A DNA stretch of 5,565 nt from Serpentinimonas sp. (GCA_025458665.1 JALOSG010000169.1:1-5565), one strand, 5' to 3'; positions 1 through 5,565 are shown, counted from the first letter of the stretch. Numbers and translations: made by a program. The notes: a model not told the origin generated them from the letters alone.

Positions 1-1080
1 GTTGGTGCTGTAGGTGATGTAAGGGATCGTGTCTTCATATCCGGTACCCGTCCCGACCAGGGCGGTTCTTTGGCGAGGTGTGCTTCCATCGCGAAACCGG
101 ATCACACGGTCTTCTGAGGTGCTGGTGGGTGCGGGTCCTGTGCTGGAGTGCAGATTGCTGCTGCTGTCGTGAATCACAGGGTTGGCAATGATCGTCGTTT
201 GCTCATTACTCAGCGCATCCATCTGCACCCCTGCCGCAGTTGCCTGGTTGACCATCCACACCAGCGCCACCTTGGCCAGGTCGCCATCGGCAAAGCTGCC
301 GCCAATATCGCTGTGTGCACCCAGGAAACCTCGCTCAATGCGAACCTGCCCTGGAACAGGAAAGGCACTCAATTGCTCCTGGGCGATGGACTCCACCGGA
401 AAAAGGTTGCGGTATTCGTTCATCGCCACCGCATGCGCCACATGACCGAAGGCCTCGGGTATGCCCAGGTTGTAAGACCCACGGTGCACGCTGAGTACCG
501 TGTCAAACAGACCCATGAAGCGCAGGTTCACCCGCTGGCACTGGTTTGCCCCTGCTTCATCGGTGTATTCGTACCAGTTGTTCCTGGTGGCACTGGCAAC
601 CTGGTTGGCAAAGTCCCGCGCCTGAGCCGCACCGCGGCTGAACCCCACGACGTCGATGTCGATGACTGTTTCGTCTGGGGTGTCGTCGGCTTGCCGTCGC
701 AGGTCGTTGACCAGGAACGCAATCCGATCTTTCCCGGTGAAAGAGGCCCCGGCGTCCACCAGATTTCCGCCGAGGTACCACGGGTGTTGAATGCCGCTTC
801 TCGGGTCTTCGGTTCCCGGGCCGGTGATATAGAAAAACTGGACATCACTATTCTCATCCTTGTACAAGTCCCGAAACCGAACCACATTCGTCAGAGTGTT
901 CGGATTGCTTTCGTCATTCCCCGTCCCATCAAACGCAAACAGAATCAACCCATCCGGGTCGATGTTCGTGAGCGGATTGAACGCCACATACGCATACGGA
1001 TTCGGCCCATCCGGCGTGCCGAGCGGGTCGGGCGTGAGGTACTGGCCGTGCTCGGGGTCGTAGTAGCGTTGGCGGTTGTA
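1..1080 (-). CDS. RHS core C-terminal end fused to DUF2235 (Tle1-like) lipase domain, partial, 5' broken
   Basis: This is the toxin tip of an RHS effector, and it runs off the left edge. The frame opens with YNRQRYYDPE (1080-1051) and continues through the RHS core end, which finishes DPDGL near 946. The core passes almost directly into a DUF2235 alpha/beta-hydrolase. Visible motifs are FDGTGN (933-916), the nucleophile elbow GFSRGA (645-628, serine codon 639-637), GLFDTV (513-496) and GAHSDIGG (through 298), which carries the likely catalytic histidine. DUF2235 includes type VI secretion phospholipases of the Tle1 group, so membrane phospholipid hydrolysis in rival cells is the family-based expectation. 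No stop codon falls between 1236 and 1 in this frame, but no convincing start with a ribosome binding site precedes it either. GC is lower than in the flanking genes (27 of 60 bases at 841-900). It probably cannot be translated as a complete RHS effector. Family assignment is confident; whether it is expressed is unknown. Confidence 0.88.
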
Positions 1081-1376
1081 TATTGCCGGGTGATACGGCC
1101 CTGGGCGTTGAGCTCGGCCAGGGGTTGGCGGGACTCGTCGTAGAGGGTGTGGGTGGTTGTGGTCTGGGTGGTTTGCTTCTCCACCTGTTTGCCAATGCGC
1201 AGGCCCCGGTGGTCGTACTGGTAGCGGGCCAGCGGCCTAGACTCTTCGCGGACCTCGATCAATCGACCCAGCGCATCCCACACCAACTCGCGCTTGCCCA
1301 GGTGCCCGGGCTTGGGGATGACGGTCACCCAGGTCAATCGGGAAACTTTCCGTCGGGCAAAAAGACACTTTGCCAT
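1081..1376 (-). pseudogene. RHS core (YD-repeat) fragment, internally deleted and frameshifted
   Basis: This piece of RHS core reads KRELVWDALGRL, RPLARYQYDHRGLRIGKQ, then LYDESRQPLAELNAQG and ends at RITRQY. WDALGRL and YDHRGLRIGK are YD-type repeats that form the shell encapsulating the toxin in RHS proteins. At 1081/1080 the reading frame breaks. The next recognisable core residues (YNRQRYYDPE) lie in a different frame, and the stretch that normally separates these two parts of the core, with its HTNHLG-type segment, is absent. Without a frame change the ORF runs on as low-complexity threonine and arginine codons to a stop at 945-947. RHS proteins usually exceed 1000 residues, so almost the entire N-terminal part is missing. 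An ATG at 1376 has AGGGAGG five bases upstream and could start translation, but residues before about 1320 do not clearly look like RHS. Together with the segment to its left this is one broken rhs gene. Confidence 0.75.
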
Positions 1377-1463
1377 CTCCCCCTCCCTGCTTCTCATTAC
1401 GACTCAACGCAGGGTACGCTCTCAAGGCTTAGAAAGGAAGATACGGATTAACCGCCTGTCCAC
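1377..1463. other. Unassigned junction DNA between rhs and parE remnants
   Basis: Neither ParE nor RHS similarity is visible here. ParE reading ends at the stop codon 1466-1464, and RHS-like residues begin only after about 1320. The stretch has no recognisable terminal inverted repeats, tRNA or transposase reading frame. It probably marks a recombination seam or a small remnant of another element. An ATG at 1397 and a better-spaced ATG at 1376 lie at its left border, preceded by the G-rich run AGGGAGG. Confidence 0.4.
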
Positions 1464-1826
1464 TCACACATCAATCTCCACCGCATACCCGCGCAGCTCC
1501 ATCAGCTCGCGGCGCGCGGCCGCCTCGCCTTTGCCCATGAGCTGGGCCCCCAGGCCCTTGAAGCGGCTGATGGGGCACTTCTCGCGCGGCACGCCGTCTT
1601 TGGCACATTTGTCCAGTATGGCCACCAGCTCGCCTTCGTCGAGCACGTAGAACTTGGTGGCGGGCTTCTTGCCGCGGGCGGGCCACGTACACATGCCCCG
1701 CCTCAATGAGCTTGGGAAAGTGCCGGAAAAACAGCGTCAGCAGCAGCATCTGGATGTGCGATCCGTCCACATCGGCATCGCTCAGTAAGCACACCTTGCC
1801 GTAGCGCAGGCCGCTCAGGTCCGGGC
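1464..1826 (-). pseudogene. parE: parE remnant (topoisomerase IV subunit B), N-truncated with two internal deletions
   Basis: Topoisomerase IV subunit B is the ATPase/TOPRIM subunit that decatenates daughter chromosomes. Three ParE pieces survive. The first (1826 to about 1681) reads PDLSGLRYGK, then LLSDADVDGSHIQ, the TOPRIM DxD metal motif, and ends EAGHVYVARP. The second (about 1680-1550) is one frame over: ARGKKPATKFYVLDEGEL, then KDGVPREKCP and ISRFKGLG. The third (about 1549-1464) is in frame with the second: LMGKGEAAARRELMEL, ending VEIDV at a TGA. Two things expected between these pieces are missing: roughly ten residues after VARP (a PLFRVD-like stretch), and after FKGLG the EMNAEQLWETT-type segment with the following tail. 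The whole ATPase half (GHKL and transducer, some 400 residues) is absent. The subunit cannot be functional, and because ParE is essential an intact copy should exist elsewhere. GyrB is the alternative, but the C-terminus fits ParE better. Confidence 0.88.
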
Positions 1827-3257
1827 TTACTTCAAGCGGTCTGCAATGGCCTGGTTCACGGTGGCCAGGCCCTGCAGAGAAAGGCGTGCCATGGCGGGGC
1901 CGTCAATGTCCACCGCCTTTTCCACCTTCACGGTTTTGTTCGCGCCTTGTCCCATCATGTTCTGCATGACCCCGATGGCGCGCATGGTGGCGTCCTTGTC
2001 GCTGTCGTAGGTGCTCACGGTGCGGAAGTTGGCAAAGGCACCTGGCACGGTAACGGGCCGCGTCATCTTCATCAGGCCGCCGCCGGCGTGCATCTGGATG
2101 AGGAATTCGCTGGGCGGGTTACCTACCGTCATCTCGGAAGAGGCATCGGCCGAGGAGCCCCGGCGCAGGATGGACGAGCCCGAACCCGACGATTCCAGCT
2201 GCGCAATGTTCACCGTCTGCGTCACCGACATGCCGTCGCGGTTCTGCTTCACCCATTCGATGCGCTTGCCGATGTTGCCCGCCCCGATACCGGCAATACC
2301 CCGGGAAACCCACTTGGTGCCGGTGGGCACCATGACCAGCATCTTGCGCCCGCCGTAGCCTTCGGCCTGCTTACCAAATACAGGAGCTTCGGGCGTGCTG
2401 CCGGCTTCGGTGGCTTCGTAAATGCCACCACCTTCGGGCGGTTCGTACACCATCTGGATGCCCGCGGCCTGCATGCGTTCCTTGAAGTCGGCAAAGGCGC
2501 GGTCGGTGATCTTCTGATAGGCGGCCACGTCCATGTTGGACACGCTGTAAGTCACGGTAGCGCGGGTCGAGCCGTAATCGGTACCGAACAGGTAGCCCCC
2601 GCGGGTGTTGCCCGAGACTTCACCGCCCACATCGAACAGCACCCGGTATTCGGTGAGGTAGATGGTCTTGCCCTTCAGGTCGATCTTGCCGTCCACCAGG
2701 CCGGCGCTGTCCAGCGTGACGATGGGCTCGCTCAGGGCCGGCTCTACCGATGCCGCGCTCAGCGCCGTTACCGCGATGGTGCCGGCGGGCGGGGCGGCCG
2801 CTACCTGATCGAACGCCTCGGGGCTGAGTGCAGTGCCCGCACCGCCCGCAGCGCAGTCCTTGGCCAGCGCCAGCCGGGTAAGGAATTCCTGCCGGGCTGT
2901 GGCTTGCGCTGCCAGCGCCTTGGCCGCATCGTCCGGCCCCATTTTGGTTTCCACCGTGGCCTGCGCCGTGGCCCCGGCGAGTTTGGAGGCCAGCCCACCC
3001 AATGCGCCGAACAGACTGCCCGCCACCTGGCCTGCAGCCACCTGGGCGCCCACGTTGGCGGCGGTGCCTGCAGCCGCGGTGCCCAGGGTGCGCTCCCCAC
3101 TGCCCGCTGCCACCACGCCGCGCAGGCGCTCCTGTTCGGCAGAAATGCCGGCACAGTCCAGCGTGCGGTCGGCCTCCTGCACACGCTCCATGGCGGGGGC
3201 CGCAGTAACACTACCGGCCAGCAAAACGGCCAGGGCATGGCGGGTGGATATCCGCAT
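1827..3257 (-). CDS. Exported 476-residue protein of unknown function with glycine-zipper segment
   Basis: I do not recognise this family. The start at 3257 is supported by GGAGG seven bases upstream of the ATG and by the signal peptide that follows: MRISTR, a hydrophobic stretch ALAVLLAGSVTAAPA, and likely cleavage after Ala22. The mature protein carries Cys35, then a Gly/Ala-rich region at about residues 47-96 with glycines spaced by four (G76, G80, G84, G88), as in glycine zippers that pack or insert into membranes. A second cysteine lies in AKDCAAGG near residue 134, so a disulfide is possible. From about residue 190 the protein becomes mixed and beta-rich (KTIYLTEYRVLFDVGGEVSG), with a charged stretch (DRAFADFKERMQ) and a Gly/Ser-rich segment (SSGSGSSILRRGSS) before an alpha-helical C-terminus. 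A periplasmic or outer-membrane role is inferred only from the signal peptide. It has its own promoter, and its TAA stop touches the parE remnant. Confidence 0.85.
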   Translation of the reverse strand: MRISTRHALAVLLAGSVTAAPAMERVQEADRTLDCAGISAEQERLRGVVAAGSGERTLGTAAAGTAANVGAQVAAGQVAGSLFGALGGLASKLAGATAQATVETKMGPDDAAKALAAQATARQEFLTRLALAKDCAAGGAGTALSPEAFDQVAAAPPAGTIAVTALSAASVEPALSEPIVTLDSAGLVDGKIDLKGKTIYLTEYRVLFDVGGEVSGNTRGGYLFGTDYGSTRATVTYSVSNMDVAAYQKITDRAFADFKERMQAAGIQMVYEPPEGGGIYEATEAGSTPEAPVFGKQAEGYGGRKMLVMVPTGTKWVSRGIAGIGAGNIGKRIEWVKQNRDGMSVTQTVNIAQLESSGSGSSILRRGSSADASSEMTVGNPPSEFLIQMHAGGGLMKMTRPVTVPGAFANFRTVSTYDSDKDATMRAIGVMQNMMGQGANKTVKVEKAVDIDGPAMARLSLQGLATVNQAIADRLK

Positions 3258-3262
3258 GGCAA

Positions 3263-3269
3263 CTCCTCC
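3263..3269 (-). promoter_or_regulatory. Ribosome binding site of the 476-residue exported protein
   Basis: On the minus strand the sequence GGAGGAG precedes the ATG at 3257, with seven bases between GGAGG and the start codon. It is the best Shine-Dalgarno match in the window and fixes this start over the overlapping ATG at 3262, which opens a different frame. Confidence 0.6.
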
Positions 3270-3314
3270 GGGAAAAAGCTGAGACGACCCAGCCCGGTGG
3301 CGGGGGGTATCAGA

Positions 3315-3344
3315 TTTATCTCACTCTACGCTGCCGTTCGTCAA
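3315..3344 (-). promoter_or_regulatory. Putative sigma-70 promoter for the 476-residue exported protein
   Basis: Reading the minus strand, TTGACG (3344-3339) matches the -35 consensus at five of six bases. After 18 bases comes GATAAA (3320-3315), which matches the -10 consensus at four of six. It lies in the 115-base gap after the DUF5329 stop and leaves a leader of about 50 bases before the ATG at 3257. The A/T-rich -10 region stands out in otherwise GC-rich DNA. Confidence 0.5.
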
Positions 3345-3372
3345 GAGAGGTCTGCCCGGCGCCGCGAGCAGC

Positions 3373-3783
3373 TCATCCCTCCTCTGGTCCCTGCGGGCCC
3401 AGCAGCAAGCGCCGCAGCCAAGGGCCGGCGGGTGTACAAGCCAACCCGGCGCCACACACCAGATAGTCCCTACCCGTGGTGGACGAGCGGCTGGCTATGC
3501 GTTCAATGAACTCCTCGGCGGTGGACACGCCTGCCCCATGGCGCTGCCACTTGGCACGCAGGAAGCGGACCGCATCGGCGCTGCTCACGCGCCGGCCATT
3601 GCGCTCGAACGTCACGCCCTCCTGCCGCTCCATGGCCTGCAGCAGCTGCTCTATGCGCTGCGCCTGTGCAGGCGGTGCCTCGCTCCACGCGGGCAGGCTG
3701 TACAGGGCGCCAGCCAGCGCACTGGCAGCCGCAGCCGCCAGCCACAGGCGGCGCCCGGCGCCAGTCCTGTTCAATCCGCTCAA
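3373..3783 (-). CDS. DUF5329 family exported protein, TTG start
   Basis: This small protein (136 residues from the chosen start) resembles DUF5329, a family of short secreted proteobacterial proteins of unknown function. Supporting residues are RIEQLLQAME (43-52), FERNGRRVSSADAVRFLRAK (59-78), STAEEFIERIASRSS (87-101) and GRDY (104-107), in the family order of an RNG motif, a helix with HLR-type residues, then the TAEDFI and SRSS motifs. The N-terminus is a signal peptide: RTGAGRR, then the hydrophobic LWLAAAAASALAGALYSLPA, with cleavage near WSEA. No ATG lies close by; the frame is open far into the upstream hydrolase, where it reads as arginine-rich noise. I therefore chose the TTG at 3783, which overlaps the hydrolase TGA (TTGA) and has GGGAGG seven bases upstream. 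This implies translational coupling. A C-terminal cysteine pair (C110, C117) could form a disulfide in the periplasm. Confidence 0.82.
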   Translation of the reverse strand: MSGLNRTGAGRRLWLAAAAASALAGALYSLPAWSEAPPAQAQRIEQLLQAMERQEGVTFERNGRRVSSADAVRFLRAKWQRHGAGVSTAEEFIERIASRSSTTGRDYLVCGAGLACTPAGPWLRRLLLGPQGPEEG

Positions 3784-4907
3784 CGTGTCGCCTCCCGCAC
3801 CACCACGGTCTGGCCCAGCGCGGGCAGGACAAAGTCGGCGGCAGGTACATTCAGGCGCTCGCGCGCCGGGGGCAATCCGTCCAGCGGCGCGTCGATCGGG
3901 TCGTCGCACAGCCGGAATGCGCCCCAGTGCACCCCGAGGGACAAGCGGCTCTTCACATCGAGGTGGATGCGCACCGCCTCCTCTTCATTGACGTGCTTTT
4001 GCTTCATGAACCAGCGCGGCAGGTAGCAACCCACCGGGATCATCGACAAGTCGAAACCGCCAAAGCGCTGCCCGATCTCGGCAAAGTCGGGGGCGTAGCC
4101 GGTATCGCCGGCGTAGTACAGGCGCACCGGTGCGGCGCCCGGGCTGGTCACCGCTTCCACCACAAACCCGCCCCACAAGGTGGCCTGGCGGTCCCAGGGC
4201 GTGCGGCTGGACCAGTGGTGTGCGGGCACAAAGTGCACAGTCACCGGTCCACGCGGGCCGGCCACCTCATGCCGGTCCCACCAGTCCATGCGGTGCACCG
4301 GCTGTACGCCCAGGCTGGCCATCCACGCATCCACGCCCAGAGGCACCAGAAACAGCGGGGGCCCACCAGCCTGCTGCATGAGGTCGAGCACGGTGCCGCG
4401 GTCCAGATGGTCGTAATGGTTGTGGCTGATCAGCACCACATCGATGCAGGGCAACTGCGCCAGCGGCACCGGCACTTCGGTGAGGCGGCGCGGACCGGCA
4501 AATGGCACGGGGGAAGCCCGGGGACCCAAGTGGGGATCGGTGAGGATATTCAGTCCAGCCACTTGCCACAGCGCGGTGGAATGGCCCAGCCAGGTGACGG
4601 TGGTGGCCCCATCGGCCCGGTGCAGGCGCTCCAGGTCCGGCGTCACCCGTGCCACGCGTTCCGGACGATCCGGCGGCAAGCCGGCGCGCAGGCGCTCCCA
4701 CTGCCAGCGCCAGAAACTGCCCTGCTCTTCGCCATGCGGAGAAGGGTGGGCGTTCACGAAGCCGTGGTCGCGGTGGTGGGGCGGGGCGGAATCGGGCGCC
4801 AGCTGAGGGCCCGCGCACCCAGCCACCAGCACCAGCAAGGCGCCGGCGGAGCCGCAGCGCAGCCAGCGGGAAAAGGTGAGCACGAACGTAGGGAGCATAG
4901 AGGGCAT
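3780..4907 (-). CDS. MBL-fold hydrolase lipoprotein, NAPE-PLD family
   Basis: This is a zinc-dependent metallo-beta-lactamase-fold hydrolase resembling N-acyl-phosphatidylethanolamine phospholipase D. Numbering from the ATG at 4907, it shows VTWLGHST (104-111), the metal motif SHNHYDHLD (161-169: H162, H164, D166, H167), PAHHWSSRT (228-236, metal His) followed by LWGGFVV, AGDTGY (266-271, bridging Asp268), and then EEAVRIH and GVHWGAF (325-331, metal His327). All expected ligands are present, so it is probably active. The natural substrate is unknown; family members cleave phosphodiesters such as N-acyl-PE. The N-terminus ends in the lipobox LVAGC (Cys31), so the protein should be lipid-anchored in the envelope. 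The frame extends up to an ATG at 5060, but that would bury the signal peptide behind about 50 poorly conserved-looking residues and cross the dyad elements. ATGs at 4907 or 4898 fit better, though neither has a strong ribosome binding site. It overlaps the DUF5329 start. Confidence 0.92.
   Translation of the reverse strand: MPSMLPTFVLTFSRWLRCGSAGALLVLVAGCAGPQLAPDSAPPHHRDHGFVNAHPSPHGEEQGSFWRWQWERLRAGLPPDRPERVARVTPDLERLHRADGATTVTWLGHSTALWQVAGLNILTDPHLGPRASPVPFAGPRRLTEVPVPLAQLPCIDVVLISHNHYDHLDRGTVLDLMQQAGGPPLFLVPLGVDAWMASLGVQPVHRMDWWDRHEVAGPRGPVTVHFVPAHHWSSRTPWDRQATLWGGFVVEAVTSPGAAPVRLYYAGDTGYAPDFAEIGQRFGGFDLSMIPVGCYLPRWFMKQKHVNEEEAVRIHLDVKSRLSLGVHWGAFRLCDDPIDAPLDGLPPARERLNVPAADFVLPALGQTVVVREATR
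3791..3796 (-). promoter_or_regulatory. Ribosome binding site deciding the TTG start of the DUF5329 gene
   Basis: GGGAGG on the minus strand lies seven bases before TTG (3783-3781), inside the last codons of the hydrolase gene. The TTG shares two bases with the hydrolase stop TGA (3782-3780), a stop-start overlap typical of coupled translation. Confidence 0.6.
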
Positions 4908-4944
4908 GGAGAGCGTGGCGCTTACCAGCAACGCCTTCAGGAAA

Positions 4945-4977
4945 TTGTCACCCGGAACGCGCCGGGAAAGATGACAA
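4945..4977. repeat. Interrupted inverted repeat upstream of the hydrolase gene
   Basis: On the plus strand TTGTCA and CCCGG are followed by a six-base loop, then CCGGG, five extra bases and TGACAA. Both arms pair perfectly (CCCGG with CCGGG, TTGTCA with TGACAA) around a five-base bulge. No T-run follows on either side, so a protein-binding or leader structure is more likely than a terminator. It starts 38 bases upstream of the chosen start codon. Confidence 0.4.
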
Positions 4978-4986
4978 AGCTGTAAT
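4971..4986. promoter_or_regulatory. Possible OmpR/PhoB-family response-regulator operator
   Basis: The plus strand reads ATGACAAAGCTGTAAT, a near-palindrome (ATGACA, four bases, TGTAAT). This layout resembles the boxes bound by CusR/CopR-like metal-responsive regulators and other OmpR-family regulators. It lies in the gap upstream of the hydrolase gene. The resemblance is by eye and could be chance; no regulator gene is in the window. Confidence 0.35.
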
Positions 4987-5106
4987 CCTTGGCCCGGCCA
5001 CAAGGTACGGCTGCGCAAAGCCTGGCCTTGCACCACGTCAGGCAACTCCGCCATCACCAACCCCCAGGAGTGGGCCTTGCGGCCATTGGCCCGCCGCCTG
5101 CACAGC

Positions 5107-5565
5107 TCAGGCTTCTGGCAGCTCCCGGCGGGAGGCCAGCACCTTGTCTATGGTGCGGCCATCCATGTCCACAATCTCGAAGTGCCAGCCCTGCCAGTCC
5201 ACCGCATCGGACTCGCGGGGCAGCCGACCGGTCAGCAGCATCATCATGCCGCTGAGGGTGTGGTAGCGGCCGCGCTCCTCTTCGGGTACCGAGACCAGCC
5301 CCAGCCTGTCCTTCAGTTCGGGCACCGGGATGTGGCCGTCCAGCAGCCATGAGCCGTCGCTGCGCTGAACGCCCCAGGAGGTCTCGGGGTTGCGCGGCCT
5401 GAACTCACCGGTGATGGCCTCGATCAGGTCCTTGAGCGTCACGATGCCCTGCACCTCGCCGTATTCATCCACCACGAAGGCCATCTGGTCGTCGGTCTCG
5501 CGGAAGCTGTCGAGCAGTTCCAGGCCAGTGACGGTTTCCGGGACGTACAGCGGCTCCTGCAGGTC
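5107..5565 (-). CDS. Hemolysin/CorC family CBS-domain membrane protein, C-terminal part
   Basis: These are the last 152 residues of a gene that enters from the right edge. The segment starts inside the CBS pair (DLQEPLYVPETVTGLELL), continues DDQMAFVVDEYGEVQGIVTL and KDLIEAITGEF, which closes the second CBS motif, and then enters the CorC_HlyC domain (SDGSWLLDGHIPVPEL, YHTLSGMMMLL, WHFEIVDMDGRTIDKV, ASRREL) before its TGA at 5107. Proteins of this group (CNNM transmembrane domain, CBS pair, CorC_HlyC) are about 430-450 residues; the transmembrane part should lie to the right. They are linked to Mg/Co efflux or membrane integrity, and the hemolysin label is historical. Whether it belongs to the CorC, YtfL or TlyC subgroup cannot be told without the N-terminus. 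Transcription may or may not continue across the 199-base gap into the hydrolase. Confidence 0.92.
   Translation of the reverse strand, partial: DLQEPLYVPETVTGLELLDSFRETDDQMAFVVDEYGEVQGIVTLKDLIEAITGEFRPRNPETSWGVQRSDGSWLLDGHIPVPELKDRLGLVSVPEEERGRYHTLSGMMMLLTGRLPRESDAVDWQGWHFEIVDMDGRTIDKVLASRRELPEA

Larger units (their letters stand above)
4908..5106. other. Intergenic region between corC-like gene and hydrolase, with dyads
   Basis: This 199-base stretch contains no gene I support. Reading the minus strand, a GC-rich stretch with short GGCC-type repeats follows the upstream stop codon, but no T-run makes it a clear intrinsic terminator. Two dyad elements follow at 4945-4977 and 4971-4986 and are listed separately. 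I could not identify a clear -35/-10 pair for the hydrolase gene. Confidence 0.5.

Noticed and set aside
148..1143. 331-codon open frame on the plus strand
   Set aside because: It is antisense to the RHS/DUF2235 frame, whose motifs (GFSRGA, HSDIGG, FDGTGN) show the minus strand is the coding one.
1464..1826. Intact small gene with a TOPRIM domain
   Set aside because: The TOPRIM motif and the C-terminal ParE residues are in different frames, and both pieces align to parts of one family with segments missing.
3352..3371. GC-rich dyad after the DUF5329 stop as an intrinsic terminator
   Set aside because: CTGC and GCAG ends flank an inner CGGCGCCG, but pairing is imperfect and no T-run follows on the minus strand.
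1947..3509. 520-codon open frame on the plus strand
   Set aside because: It is antisense to the 476-residue exported protein, is rich in His, Gly and Arg as expected from reversed high-GC codons, and crosses the promoter gap. The minus-strand frame has a signal peptide and a ribosome binding site.
3666..4985. 439-codon open frame on the plus strand
   Set aside because: It is antisense to the hydrolase, which has a full set of NAPE-PLD metal ligands.
4908..5060. Longer hydrolase start at 5060
   Set aside because: It would place some 50 residues before the signal peptide and lipobox and would run through the dyad elements.
5060..5100. Hairpin with GGGCC/GGCCC arms after the CorC-like stop as a terminator
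   Set aside because: The stem is only five base pairs, the loop holds competing GGCC pairs, and there is no T-run.

Overview
The window is high-GC DNA, and its protein families (a CorC/TlyC-type CBS protein, a DUF5329 protein, a Burkholderiales-type ParE and an RHS/DUF2235 effector) resemble those of a betaproteobacterium, probably Comamonadaceae (Acidovorax-like). That placement rests on remembered protein similarity, not on a search. Every gene I can support lies on the minus strand, so transcription runs from the right edge (5565) to the left edge (1).

Right half (about 5565-3373), ordinary chromosome. First comes the C-terminal part of a hemolysin/CorC-family membrane protein, which enters from the right edge and stops at 5107. 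A 199-base gap follows, carrying two dyad elements and no gene. Next is a lipoprotein-type metallo-beta-lactamase-fold hydrolase of the NAPE-PLD family (4907-3780). A small exported DUF5329 protein follows; it appears to start at a TTG that overlaps the hydrolase stop codon, so the two look translationally coupled.

Middle (3372-1827). A 115-base gap holds a plausible sigma-70 promoter and a strong ribosome binding site. They serve a 476-residue exported protein that I do not recognise. It has a signal peptide, a glycine-zipper-like segment and a long mixed body.

Left third (1826-1), a scrapyard of rearranged DNA. Right at the stop codon of the 476-residue gene begins a remnant of parE (topoisomerase IV subunit B). 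It has lost its N-terminal part and two internal pieces, and one of those losses shifts the frame. After about 120 bases of unassigned DNA comes a piece of RHS core (YD-repeat type) that joins, out of frame and with the expected intervening core missing, to the end of an RHS core. That core end is fused to a DUF2235 (Tle1-like) lipase domain running off the left edge. The lipase part is visibly lower in GC (27 of 60 bases at 841-900, against 43 of 60 at 4261-4320) and keeps its catalytic-type motifs. It looks like an orphan or displaced type VI-associated toxin tip rather than a working full-length RHS effector.

The hydrolase and DUF5329 protein probably form one envelope-directed unit, and the 476-residue protein has its own promoter. 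The parE and RHS pieces are not expected to make functional full-length products. I see no tRNA, rRNA, CRISPR array or complete insertion sequence.
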